From an uncultured Poribacteria bacterium (lineage in GTDB: Bacteria; Poribacteria; WGA-4E; WGA-3G): 64,000 nucleotides of DNA. The stretch lies in the NCBI GenBank assembly GCA_951813545.1, contig OX638352.1, positions 5,241,966-5,305,965 of the forward strand, given 5' to 3'. This document shows, in pieces, positions 31,883-40,088 of the stretch. The stretch's first letter is position 1. Every line of letters begins with the position of its first letter. The notes below the pieces were generated by a model. It was not told the origin of the DNA. It saw only the letters and a program-made list of their open reading frames with translations, and did not search any database. The translations under genes and the position numbers were made by a program.

Positions 31883-32332
31883 CTACCACATCAGGTGTAT
31901 CTGTGCATTGAGAATTTGCGAAATCTTAACAGAGATGGATTTTCCGCCAGTCCGCTTCAAGACTACCTCGTCTGGGTGTACTTCCACAACGGTGCCTTGG
32001 ACCTCACGCTTCTGTCCATTTTCTGAGATGAGTTCTACCTGAACGATTCGGCCACAATTTCGCTGAAAATCCTTAGCAGTTCGTAAAGGTCTATCTAGCC
32101 CTGGAGAAGCCACTTCCAATTGCGTATAACTTGCTAAATGCTCATGAACTTCTAAGATCGGGTGTACGGTTTGGTTCACCATTTGGCAATCCGCCAACGA
32201 AAGTCCAGCGGGTTTGTGAACGAGAAGTCGCAGCGTTTGCGCGTGTGCTTCAATATCCACAAGCTCAATGCCATCAATGTCAAGCATCGGTGTTAACGTC
32301 TCAATAATAGAGTTTTTCTCAGCTGTTGTCAT
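31883..32332 (-). CDS. rimP: Ribosome maturation factor RimP
   Basis: 30S assembly factor. 149 aa from the ATG at 32332; the frame opens 11 residues earlier without support. PMLDIDGIELVDIEAH, VNQTVHPILEVHE and YTQLEVASPGLDRPLRTAKDFQRNCGR are conserved, with the C-terminal Sm-like domain after it. First gene of the rimP-nusA-ylxR-infB operon, with a consensus-like promoter about 180 bp upstream. Confidence 0.95.
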   Translation of the reverse strand: MTTAEKNSIIETLTPMLDIDGIELVDIEAHAQTLRLLVHKPAGLSLADCQMVNQTVHPILEVHEHLASYTQLEVASPGLDRPLRTAKDFQRNCGRIVQVELISENGQKREVQGTVVEVHPDEVVLKRTGGKSISVKISQILNAQIHLMW

Positions 32333-32513
32333 ACTTATATAAAATATAAAAAAAACGCGATACATCCCAACAGCAGAGGTTCTTCGCGGTTCATTTTAAT
32401 GTCGTAACGCGCAGTTGAGAGGAATGGATAAATCAAGGAACTGCACTTTACGACTGTTACCGATGCCAAAGCAACGGGGGTATTAATTGTCGTCCATCTA
32501 CCTCTATTGTTAC

Positions 32514-32542
32514 ATAATACCCGTTTTCCTTTTCTTAGTCAA
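32514..32542 (-). promoter_or_regulatory. Promoter of the rimP-nusA-infB operon
   Basis: On the minus strand TTGACT (32537-32542), 17-bp spacer, TATTAT (32514-32519): 5 of 6 matches in each box. It leaves a leader of about 175 nt before the rimP ATG. Confidence 0.75.
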
Positions 32543-33072
32543 GCCAATTCAGTAAATTCAACCTCACGAGCAAAAATCAGTGCGTTTCAAAAAACTCAAT
32601 GAATTTTTTGCCCCAACTGCCACGCTAAATTTGTTCCTTTAAATCCACATATTTTACTGATTGTACTCGCAAACCGTAATCTCTCAAACACCCATATCGA
32701 ACCGATTCTCGGTAGACAGTTACACTTTCCTTTTCACATCACTTGCAAGTCAAACCGTGCTGCCAAAAGCAAGATTAACAAAGTCTATAAGTATAATTGT
32801 ATCATACTTCGTACTAAAAGTCAAATTTTATAGTAAAACCCACAATTACTTGGACATTGGCGGTAGGTGAGGTTTGTTCGTTCAACAACTGTCTACATAT
32901 TTTCGGGTTTTACTATAAAGCAATGACACCGTAGAGATATTCAGTTCTCCAGTAATTTGATTTCCTACCTGAAAAGGCTCTTCACTGTAGAAGGGAGCTC
33001 AAGGTCGAAATACCGCCATAAAACCGACAGAAACCGAAAACCAAATCACTCTATCTGAGGTCCAGAAAGTCA
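32543..33072. other. Long divergent intergenic region
   Basis: Between the rimP operon and the YdjM-like gene. No convincing ORF (a 69-codon frame at 32661-32870 looks random). It holds the intact 93-bp TIR element at 32827-32919; I found nothing else recognisable. Confidence 0.5.
32827..32919. repeat. 93-bp TIR element with perfect 15-bp ends
   Basis: TTTATAGTAAAACCC at 32827-32841 and its exact complement GGGTTTTACTATAAA at 32905-32919. No coding capacity. Subterminal sequences (ATTACTTGGAC on the left, CAACTGTCTACATATTTTC on the right) recur at 21732-21878, and the right end alone at 62271-62301. Confidence 0.85.
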
Positions 33073-33095
33073 TTTTTATTTTTTCGTGAGTACGT

Positions 33096-33109
33096 TATAA
33101 TATTTTGCA
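33096..33109 (+). promoter_or_regulatory. TATAAT box immediately before the ATG, possible leaderless start
   Basis: A perfect TATAAT (33096-33101) ends 7 bp before the ATG at 33109, so transcription would begin at or next to the start codon. No ribosome site is present. The -35 region is only T-rich. Confidence 0.5.
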
Positions 33110-33726
33110 TGAGTATGTTTCGTGAACACTGGATTGGCGGGTTGGTTGCCTATAGTACCTTCTTCATCGTCTCGCTTATCGCGACCTTTGCCGTCCCGAT
33201 CCTCCATGATAGCGTATCACAAGGGTGGAATCCGACTATTTCGCCAGTAACAGCACCTTTAAAAATCATCGGCTGTTTTGCTGTCGCTGTGTTGTTCGGA
33301 TTGTGGCCAGATGTCGATATCAAGAGCAAGAGCCAGAAGATATTTTATAGTGTGTTGTTTGCATTGAACTTGGTCCTGATCGTTTTTTTGCAAAAATATC
33401 TGGAATCCGCACTGTTGGGTTTATTCGCGATGCTCCCAATTATGAGCAAACATCGTGGATGGACACACGCGAAAACTACAATGATTTTGCTCCCCAGCGT
33501 GTTTCTGTTAATTCCGGTTTATTCTGCACATTCAGAATGGTCAAGGGATGGTAACCTCGCAGATTTACTCAATGCGATGCTAGAATGGGATGGACTCATG
33601 GACGCTCTCCGTAGCGGTGTTCCGTTCTATGTAGCAAGTTTCATCGGCTACGCGTCGCATCTGCACCTCGATGGTATCCTATTTCGCTCGCGAAAAGCGC
33701 AACGACAGAAGGCACGAGCAAACTAA
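33109..33726 (+). CDS. YdjM-like (DUF457) membrane-bound metal-dependent hydrolase
   Basis: 205 aa, four or more membrane helices. The family motifs are GLWPDVDIKSKSQ (metal-binding Asp pair), SKHRGWTHAKTT (HRG-TH) and a late SHLHLDGI. E. coli YdjM is SOS-induced and otherwise uncharacterised; related archaeal proteins are phospholipase-like. The ATG may be used leaderless (TATAAT 7 bp upstream); a second ATG is two codons later. The stop overlaps the next start (TAATG). Confidence 0.85.
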   Translation: MSMFREHWIGGLVAYSTFFIVSLIATFAVPILHDSVSQGWNPTISPVTAPLKIIGCFAVAVLFGLWPDVDIKSKSQKIFYSVLFALNLVLIVFLQKYLESALLGLFAMLPIMSKHRGWTHAKTTMILLPSVFLLIPVYSAHSEWSRDGNLADLLNAMLEWDGLMDALRSGVPFYVASFIGYASHLHLDGILFRSRKAQRQKARAN

Positions 33727-35057
33727 TGTGTACAGTAGCAGAACCCCTCAAAGAACTATTCAACAATCACGTTATACAGGCACTCAGTGCTTTCGCAACA
33801 GAGCGAAAGGTGCGCCTCTATCTTGTTGGAGGCAGCGTCCGGGATTTGTTGCTGAAACGTCAGACAACAGATGTTGATTTTGCGTTGGCTTCGGATGCAA
33901 TCCAATTTGCCAAAGCCTTTGCGACCCGTATCGGAGCAACCTGCATCGCGTTAGAAGAAAACCCGTCTACTGCCCGCGTGATTGTGAAGCAACACGACAT
34001 ACCACAGACACCACAACTCAGCATGGATTTCGCACAATTCCGCGCTGCATCGCTCACAGAGGATTTGAATTTGCGCGACCTGACGATTAACGCGATGGCA
34101 ATTGCGTTTGAAAATGTAGGAACGGTGTTAAACCACACTTGTGAGCAAAACTCTTCTCACGTGATTGACCCGTGTGGCGGTAGGAAGGACTTAGAAGTAG
34201 GTTTGCTTCAATTTCCGAGCGAACAGGTGGTACTTGAAGATCCAGTACGCCTGCTACGAATCTATAGATTCGCGGCGCAGTTAGACTTCAAGATATCTCA
34301 AAACGCAATCCACATAGTAAAAAAGCACCGCTCACTGCTTTCTGAGGTGTCAGCGGAACGATGCCGTGACGAATTAATGAAGATTCTCAGTGTTAAGAAA
34401 GCACATCTGTATTTACAACAAATGGAAGCAGCAGGACTCCTCACACAAGTCGTTCCGAACATAAGCAAATCTTGGTGTCCACTTGCGACTTTTGAAGAAA
34501 ACCCAATTCCCGCGGCACTTAGCACTTATCACAATGAAATTAATACCTACCTCCAAGAGAAATTAGGGATGGGAGTCAACCGTGGTGCGCTGCTTAAACT
34601 CAGCCTTCTCTTGGCAGATAGCCGCGGTGATATTGGCAAACGTCTCCGATTGAGCCAAAAAGCGACCCAGCTGATAGCACGTCTCATCTCCGGCGGTGAA
34701 CAATTTAAAAAGGCAAGTCCGCACTTGACTCATAAACAGGTTATTCACTTTCTCAGAACTTACAGATTAGATTGGTGGGGTGTGCTTCTCTATGCGGCTG
34801 CATCAGATTCAATCACTGCAACACTCCTCGAACAGATCGTTAACACTTACTCTAAACATGTCTTACCAGTCCGGAAAAAAGGCAAGCTCATCACCGGAAA
34901 GGATTTGATTCAAACTTTCCAATTGAAAGAAGGTAAACAGATTGGCGATCTGTTAAAACAGATCGAAGAACGTCAGTTTGATGGCGAAATCCAAACTCGT
35001 GAAGAAGCACTTGCTGCCGTAGCAGCGTTAATTCAGCAGTCTAATGGCTTGCTTTGA
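33726..35057 (+). CDS. tRNA CCA-nucleotidyltransferase or poly(A) polymerase, class II
   Basis: 443 aa. Class II nucleotidyltransferase head: LYLVGGSVRDLLLKRQTTDVDFAL, with the GG and DVD catalytic motifs. FRAASLTEDLNLRDLTINAMAIA and EDPVRLLRIYRFAAQLDFKI follow. The second half is helical. It either adds CCA to tRNA or poly(A) to RNA; sequence alone does not separate them here. It starts inside the stop of the YdjM-like gene, so translation is coupled. Confidence 0.92.
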   Translation: MCTVAEPLKELFNNHVIQALSAFATERKVRLYLVGGSVRDLLLKRQTTDVDFALASDAIQFAKAFATRIGATCIALEENPSTARVIVKQHDIPQTPQLSMDFAQFRAASLTEDLNLRDLTINAMAIAFENVGTVLNHTCEQNSSHVIDPCGGRKDLEVGLLQFPSEQVVLEDPVRLLRIYRFAAQLDFKISQNAIHIVKKHRSLLSEVSAERCRDELMKILSVKKAHLYLQQMEAAGLLTQVVPNISKSWCPLATFEENPIPAALSTYHNEINTYLQEKLGMGVNRGALLKLSLLLADSRGDIGKRLRLSQKATQLIARLISGGEQFKKASPHLTHKQVIHFLRTYRLDWWGVLLYAAASDSITATLLEQIVNTYSKHVLPVRKKGKLITGKDLIQTFQLKEGKQIGDLLKQIEERQFDGEIQTREEALAAVAALIQQSNGLL

Positions 35058-35058
35058 G

Positions 35059-35733
35059 CTACAACTTCGTTTGATATTTTCGCAGAAATCTCGGAATCAA
35101 CGAGAGTAAGAGCATAAGCACACCAGCAATTCCGAGATAGAGTAGCGTCTTCCCAATATTGCCCTCACCACTAACAAACGCCCCGCCGAATTGGACAAAC
35201 ACTGCCGTTCCTGGTAACATAAAGATGGCGGAAACAAGAACAAAAGTGGAGAACCGAATACTGGTGAGTCCATAAGCGTAGTTTTGAAGGTTAAACGGGA
35301 ATATCGGGACCAAGCGTGTAAACATCAAGATGCGCCATCCCTGTTCTTCAACTTGTTCGTCTATCTTGCGGAATTGTGCATTGTCTTTGACCCAACCCTC
35401 AACAAGATCACGAGCAACGTAACGGGCGATGAGAAAAGCGACAGAGACAGAAATAATAGAGGCTATGGAAGCGTAGAAAACACCCCACACCGGTCCGAAG
35501 ATGAAACCTGCCAATATGGTTACTGGAGAACCGGGCAGAAAGAAGACAGTAGATACAAGGTAGAGTCCAATGTAGACTAAGGGTGCTATTCTTCCAAAAC
35601 TCGCCACCCACGTTTTGATTTTGGGTACGTTTTCCAACCGAATATCGTCTGTTATACCGTAGTGCCTCAACACGAGATAAACTATCGCAAAGATGCTGAC
35701 AGCGACTGCGATTTTAATGATGCTATTTCTCAT
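35059..35733 (-). CDS. TVP38/TMEM64 (DedA-superfamily) membrane protein
   Basis: 224 aa from the ATG at 35733; the frame runs upstream inside the preceding gene without support. VTILAGFIFGPVWGVFYASIAS and AFLIARYVARDLVE are the SNARE-associated/VTT signature, and FTRLVPIFPFNLQNYAYGLT is the second conserved segment with its membrane-embedded Arg. Relatives act in lipid flipping or envelope homeostasis. It overlaps the upstream gene by 11 nt and is convergent with the polymerase gene (1-bp gap). Confidence 0.9.
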   Translation of the reverse strand: MRNSIIKIAVAVSIFAIVYLVLRHYGITDDIRLENVPKIKTWVASFGRIAPLVYIGLYLVSTVFFLPGSPVTILAGFIFGPVWGVFYASIASIISVSVAFLIARYVARDLVEGWVKDNAQFRKIDEQVEEQGWRILMFTRLVPIFPFNLQNYAYGLTSIRFSTFVLVSAIFMLPGTAVFVQFGGAFVSGEGNIGKTLLYLGIAGVLMLLLSLIPRFLRKYQTKL

Positions 35734-37210
35734 TTTCTCTGGAAATTGCCTCCAAATATGCTTTGATCTGTGTTTGATACCGTACGGGAATACGGTTGTT
35801 GTTGACAGCTTCGGCATACGCGCGCTCAGCGTTGAGGACCACATCGCTGAAAGGTAAATAGACAGGCTCATCGTCACGAACTTCACCAGTAAAGACGCCG
35901 GAAAAACTTTCAGAATCGCCAGAGGTCTCTGCCGTAAGTGTCAATTGTTCTCCATCAACCTGTAAGGTTGGTGTTTCCTCACCAGTCAGCGGTGTTGTAG
36001 AACCGTCACTGTCTGTTCCGTTCACCATTTTTCCGGTATCGGCTGTCTGGGACTCTGACTGTGGATCGGAATTCAATGCGCTTTCATGCGTGCCTTGTAC
36101 CTCGCTCGTCCCTGCGTTTTGCCCAGGTGCGCCATCGCTATTGGCGACACCACCTCCTGAAGTTTCAGGCTCAATAGTTGCCAATGCTAAATCCTTCTGA
36201 CTTGCCGCAAGCTGTGCCTCTAATTGCGCCAAGTCCGCTGATTTTTCCATCTTCTCAAGTGCCGCAATGATGTCTTGTAACGTCTTTGGCGTGACTGCTT
36301 TACCTTGAATCTGATTCAGTGAATCACTGAGTGCACTCTGCGGAAGACTTTCTCGTAAACGTTGAAAGAGACTTGCAAGCTCCGCTTGGAGTTCCGGCGG
36401 TATCTCACCCTGTTCTGTGAGGGCTTTCAGTTCTGCCGCTAATTGGTCGGCATCTACACCGCGAAAATTTTGACTTGCTTCTGTAGCCTCACTGATAACA
36501 TTCTGTGCTGATTGTTGTTCGCGAATTTCTTTTTTCAGGTTGCTGAGATGTCTTTGTGCCGTGTCAAGATCTCTTGCGGTTTTTAACTTATTCACCGTTT
36601 CGTTGATTTGTGCCTGTAGCGTAGAATTTTCAACCTGTTTCCCTTCAAGACCCAGAGTTGTCCTATCTAACGCCTGCTGCTGGGAAGTCGTCAGTGGTGG
36701 CGGCACCTCATAAAAGGGTGGAACGGTGAAAGAGAATCCAATCAGAAAGAGAGGAATCGGAAACAGTTTCAGGAACTTTGGAATACGATACGGACTTATT
36801 TCTGCGATGTCTAAGGTTGTCACAGTCTCCACAGTATCACGGATTTGAAGTTGCGCGAACTCGTCTTGGGGATCGGCTTGCATCAATCCAAACGCCGTGC
36901 TAATACGTTCATTAAGCCCCATTTTTTCATCAACAGTACGCGCCACAGATAGCAAATTCTTCCGATGTTTAACACTGAGGCAGATCCCCACAGCTGCCGC
37001 CACAATCATAACGAGCCAACTAACCGTTGACATCCGGATTGGTAGAGGGATTACTCGGTTCAGAAGGAACAGAATCATAAGCAGAATAAGCCCACAGAAA
37101 AATGCATCTACGATTGTTTGCAAGAGTGCCTGCCGATACATTCTGGAGCGGATATCGGTCAGAAAATTTCTGATAGGTTGGATATCCAAGTTCCGTTTAA
37201 ACTTCACCAT
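35723..37210 (-). CDS. Two-span membrane protein with coiled coil and disordered linker
   Basis: 495 aa, unrecognised. Two membrane helices near 33-50 and 60-77, another at about 148-166. From 170 to 345 it is rich in heptad-like Q/L/A/E helices (coiled coil). A Ser/Thr/Gly/Asp-rich disordered segment (350-430) follows, and the end VLNAERAYAEAVNNNRIPVR then YQTQIKAYLEAIS looks like a short conserved helical module. The N-terminal part resembles DUF4175-like proteins found near MoxR/DUF58 genes, but neither is here. Overlaps the GT9 gene by 7 nt and the TVP38 gene by 11 nt. Confidence 0.65.
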   Translation of the reverse strand: MVKFKRNLDIQPIRNFLTDIRSRMYRQALLQTIVDAFFCGLILLMILFLLNRVIPLPIRMSTVSWLVMIVAAAVGICLSVKHRKNLLSVARTVDEKMGLNERISTAFGLMQADPQDEFAQLQIRDTVETVTTLDIAEISPYRIPKFLKLFPIPLFLIGFSFTVPPFYEVPPPLTTSQQQALDRTTLGLEGKQVENSTLQAQINETVNKLKTARDLDTAQRHLSNLKKEIREQQSAQNVISEATEASQNFRGVDADQLAAELKALTEQGEIPPELQAELASLFQRLRESLPQSALSDSLNQIQGKAVTPKTLQDIIAALEKMEKSADLAQLEAQLAASQKDLALATIEPETSGGGVANSDGAPGQNAGTSEVQGTHESALNSDPQSESQTADTGKMVNGTDSDGSTTPLTGEETPTLQVDGEQLTLTAETSGDSESFSGVFTGEVRDDEPVYLPFSDVVLNAERAYAEAVNNNRIPVRYQTQIKAYLEAISRENEK

Positions 37211-38220
37211 GTTAGTTCCTCCACCTTCGCCATAACCATGTCAGGGGTGATTGCCTCAAGGTTTTCGCGCGCCCGCTTTGGATGTTCATCCCATTCTTTG
37301 GAAGATAATGTTTTCATAAACTCACACGCTTTGCGAGCAACCACTGCATGTTTGTCCCACGGCGGTGCCCATTGGATCAAGTTTGACGCGCCAAACAGGG
37401 CAACCGTTGGCGTTTTTACAGCGGTACTGAGATGCATCGGTCCCGTATCATTGCTAATATAGAGATCACACCTTTGCAGAAGCGCAGCAAGTTGCATCGG
37501 AGTTGCCTGATTGACAATAACAGGGGCATGCGACATCCGCTCCGCCACTTGAGCTGCTAACTCACCCTCGCGTGGTCCAGTTGTGATAACAATATGTGCA
37601 CCGTATGCTTCGTGAAGCAGGTCACCGAGAACAGCAAAATTGGCTGCGTGCCAACGGCGATACGCAGTAGCTGCTCCGGGGTTGAGACCGATGATGGGCT
37701 TGTTGTCGTTAAGCCTTTGATTTTCAAGAAAATCATTCACCCAAGCGATGCCTGCCCTATCAACAAACACCTCCGGTTCATTATCCATCGCTTCAATACC
37801 GATGGCGCGAACAACATCAAGATAGCGTTGTGTTTCATGCTGTGTGATATTATTCGACACTGCGAGACTCAGTAATTTTTTCCCGCCGGTGTTCGTTTCA
37901 AATCCAACGCGGAACGGAATCCTCGCAAGAAATGTGTGCAGCACCAAACGGAACGTCGGTTGTAGCACAATCGCCATTTGAAATTTACGCTGAACGAGTT
38001 GATAAATCAACTTCGGCACCGATGCCTGATAGGTAAGGACCTCATTCAAGTGTGGGTTTGCGGAGACCAAATCCTCTCGCGTCGGTGCCACCATGTAAGC
38101 AATGTAGGCATCTCGAAAGTGCTGGCGTAAGGCGCGGATGACAGGTGTTGTCAAAATCGTTTCACCGAGTGGTGCGAGTCTGACAATTAAAATGCGATTG
38201 ACCTGCTCAGGTCCCAGCAT
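37204..38220 (-). CDS. Glycosyltransferase family 9 (heptosyltransferase-like)
   Basis: 338 aa. GT-B fold: RILIVRLAPLGETILTTPVI with the catalytic Asp position reading PLGET rather than the usual xGDxx. The C-terminal nucleotide-sugar site is GLNPGAATAYRRWHAANFAVL, TTGPREGELAAQV and DLYISNDTGPMHLSTAV-TPTVALFG. It probably adds a sugar to LPS core or a related glycolipid. First gene of a minus-strand trio; its ATG at 38220 is about 170 bp from the divergent CPBP gene. Confidence 0.9.
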   Translation of the reverse strand: MLGPEQVNRILIVRLAPLGETILTTPVIRALRQHFRDAYIAYMVAPTREDLVSANPHLNEVLTYQASVPKLIYQLVQRKFQMAIVLQPTFRLVLHTFLARIPFRVGFETNTGGKKLLSLAVSNNITQHETQRYLDVVRAIGIEAMDNEPEVFVDRAGIAWVNDFLENQRLNDNKPIIGLNPGAATAYRRWHAANFAVLGDLLHEAYGAHIVITTGPREGELAAQVAERMSHAPVIVNQATPMQLAALLQRCDLYISNDTGPMHLSTAVKTPTVALFGASNLIQWAPPWDKHAVVARKACEFMKTLSSKEWDEHPKRARENLEAITPDMVMAKVEELTW

Positions 38221-38335
38221 ATTTGAAAACCCTCAAGGAGAACTACATTTACTAACAACAAACTTCGCGTAATATTTCCACAGTCCTTCACAGAATACTA
38301 AAAACTGGATAGTACATTCCATGACTGACCATCAA

Positions 38336-38369
38336 TTGCAAATTTTTGCCAGTCACGGTATAATACCGT
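38336..38369 (+). promoter_or_regulatory. Promoter with palindromic operator over the -10 box
   Basis: TTGCAA (38336-38341), 17 bp, perfect TATAAT (38359-38364). The -10 box lies in a perfect 15-bp dyad ACGGTAT-A-ATACCGT (38355-38369), the sort of site a dimeric repressor would bind. Confidence 0.65.
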
Positions 38370-38389
38370 AAAACTGATGGGATGTCAAG

Positions 38390-39124
38390 ATGGTCTTCCA
38401 CATCCAAACACTAAAAGAAAAGTATCTACGCGGTTGGGAACGTCAGGCGACTGTTATTTTACTTGCCTCTGCCCTGCTGTTAACTTTGCACAGGTATTAC
38501 AGTCGACGAAGTTTCTTCAAACGCCACTTCGCAGAATACTTTGGAAACGGACCTCTGGCAGAAAGTTACCCGTACTACTACTGGTTCCTGATTACAGCAT
38601 TTACATTGTTACTCGTTCCTGCTCTCGTCGCGAAATTTGGAACAAAGGAAAAACTGAGCGACTATGGGATCCAACTCGGAAACCAGAAATTGGGATGGTG
38701 TGTGACAGGTATAACGTGGATTCTAATGATACCAGTGGTTGTCCTTGCTGTCATCGTATATCCACCATTCGTAGCAAAGTATCCACTCTGCAAGGTCGTC
38801 GCGAGCAGTTGGCAAGCATTTTTACCTTATCAACTCGCGTACGGTGTTTATATGTTTTCGTGGGAATTCTTCTTCCGTGGGTTCATGCTCTTCGGATTGG
38901 AACCAAAATTCGGAAACTACAGCATCTTGATTCAGACGATCCCGTTTGCTGTGATGCACTATTCTAAACCGCTGCCGGAGGCACTCGGTTCAATTATCGC
39001 AGGTGTATTGCTCGGTGTGCTGGCACTGGAAACGCGCTCCTTTATTTACGGAGCGGCAATTCATTGGCTCGTCGCGATGAGTATGGACGTGGTGGCTACC
39101 TCTTTTCGGCATTTCTTTGTGTAA
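38390..39124 (+). CDS. CPBP-family intramembrane metalloprotease
   Basis: 244 aa with about seven membrane helices. CPBP (PF02517, CAAX-protease-like) motifs: SWEFFFRGFMLFGL (motif 1; first Glu is kept, the second is Phe), PFAVMHYSKPLPEALGS (motif 2 with His) and GAAIHWLVAMSMDVVA (motif 3 with His). The replacement of the usual EE pair by EF occurs in some members. Substrate unknown; homologues process prenylated peptides or confer bacteriocin immunity. Controlled by the promoter/palindrome at 38336-38369. Confidence 0.88.
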   Translation: MVFHIQTLKEKYLRGWERQATVILLASALLLTLHRYYSRRSFFKRHFAEYFGNGPLAESYPYYYWFLITAFTLLLVPALVAKFGTKEKLSDYGIQLGNQKLGWCVTGITWILMIPVVVLAVIVYPPFVAKYPLCKVVASSWQAFLPYQLAYGVYMFSWEFFFRGFMLFGLEPKFGNYSILIQTIPFAVMHYSKPLPEALGSIIAGVLLGVLALETRSFIYGAAIHWLVAMSMDVVATSFRHFFV

Positions 39125-39132
39125 AAATTCTA

Positions 39133-39161
39133 TTGTGGATACTCGGCAATTATGCTATAAT
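39133..39161 (+). promoter_or_regulatory. Promoter of the coiled-coil membrane protein gene
   Basis: TTGTGG (39133-39138), 17 bp, perfect TATAAT (39156-39161) with TG one base before it (extended -10). Between it and the ATG are two near-identical 19-bp segments (AAAGTATAGAGAATC and AAAGTATGGAGAATC, about 24 bp apart), the second supplying the ribosome site. Confidence 0.7.
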
Positions 39162-39208
39162 TTCATAAAGTATAGAGAATCTATCCTGTAAAGTATGGAG
39201 AATCGATC

Positions 39209-39676
39209 ATGAAAATTTTCGGACTGGTGCTTGCCATCGTATGCTTTTTGTGCTTCAGTCCCTCTGTGTTTGGTGAATTAAGTGTTGAGGATTTAGAAAA
39301 GATCCGCCAGATTGTCAATGAGGTGGAGGTCCGGTTGGGAAAACGCATCGATGAGGTGGAGGTCCGGTTAGGAAAACGCATCGATGAGGTGAAAAAGCAA
39401 CTGGGGGAGCGTATCACTTCTGAAAGTGAAGCACAAGGGAACCGTATCACAGATTTACGGGACCGGATAGACTACCAAGGTCATCTAATTATCGCCTTGA
39501 TCGTTGCCATTATTGCTTTCGTTGCAGTGCCAATGGGGGTTATTGTTTATCAATACAACAGAAACCGCGACCAACAAGAAGCAGAAATTAGGGCGGTCCG
39601 CGATCAACAAGAAGAAATCAAAGTGCTCCGCCAACGAATAGAAGAGTTGGAACGGGAGCGGCTCATCCAGGCTTAG
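39209..39676 (+). CDS. Signal-anchored coiled-coil membrane protein with 11-residue repeats
   Basis: 155 aa, function unknown. Signal peptide 1-22 (KIFGLVLAIVCFLCFSPSVFG). A first coiled coil (25-90) carries the 11-residue unit VEVRLGKRIDE twice, then a diverged copy (KKQLGERITSE). One membrane helix (about 92-116) follows, and a second coiled coil of RDQQEAEIRAV and RDQQEEIKVLRQRI. This resembles small DUF-type proteins that form helical bundles at membranes. Own promoter. The genuine start is supported by GGAGA 8 nt upstream. Confidence 0.7.
   Translation: MKIFGLVLAIVCFLCFSPSVFGELSVEDLEKIRQIVNEVEVRLGKRIDEVEVRLGKRIDEVKKQLGERITSESEAQGNRITDLRDRIDYQGHLIIALIVAIIAFVAVPMGVIVYQYNRNRDQQEAEIRAVRDQQEEIKVLRQRIEELERERLIQA
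39318..39383 (+). repeat. 33-bp tandem repeat within the coiled-coil gene
   Basis: Two copies (39318-39350 and 39351-39383) differing at one base, and a diverged third unit after them. Each encodes 11 residues (NEVEVRLGKRI-type), so length change keeps the frame and the helix phase. Confidence 0.9.
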
Positions 39677-39771
39677 CTGATTGGATTTTAGTCTTAAAAA
39701 AATAATAGAACAGGGCAGAAACATACTTAAAATAGAAGAGAGGCAAACGAGTTTCAATAGACAGAAAAACT

Positions 39772-39851
39772 ATGACACAACCTAACACCATCCAAACTAT
39801 TCTCAAAGACAGCAATTACCACCTTGACCTATTCAACATATCTGAAATTCA
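39772..39851 (+). pseudogene. 5' fragment of an HSDR_N-type restriction gene, broken by IS1595
   Basis: ATG at 39772 reads MTQPNTIQTILKDSNYHLDL then FNISEI before entering the insertion element. From memory this is the N-terminus of poribacterial-type proteins starting with the type I restriction R-subunit N-terminal domain (HSDR_N_2). The rest of the domain resumes beyond two insertion sequences at 42071. The gene is dead. Confidence 0.6.
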
Positions 39852-40088
39852 GGGCTTACGTCAACGGGATTAGTCGTTTTGGACTTTCAAAAAGTTGTTA
39901 GAAAGTGCGTTAAACCCTTGTAAATAAAGGATTTATGCGATACAATATAGGTAAGAAAATAGGGGGTTATCAGCCCCCTATCGAACCCAAAAAAGCGGGT
40001 TGCTTTTTCTGGTTTTACACTTATCTGATTATTGTATCAGAAACTATCAGAAAAATGCAACCCCGAAATAATAAAGGCGCATTTTCTG

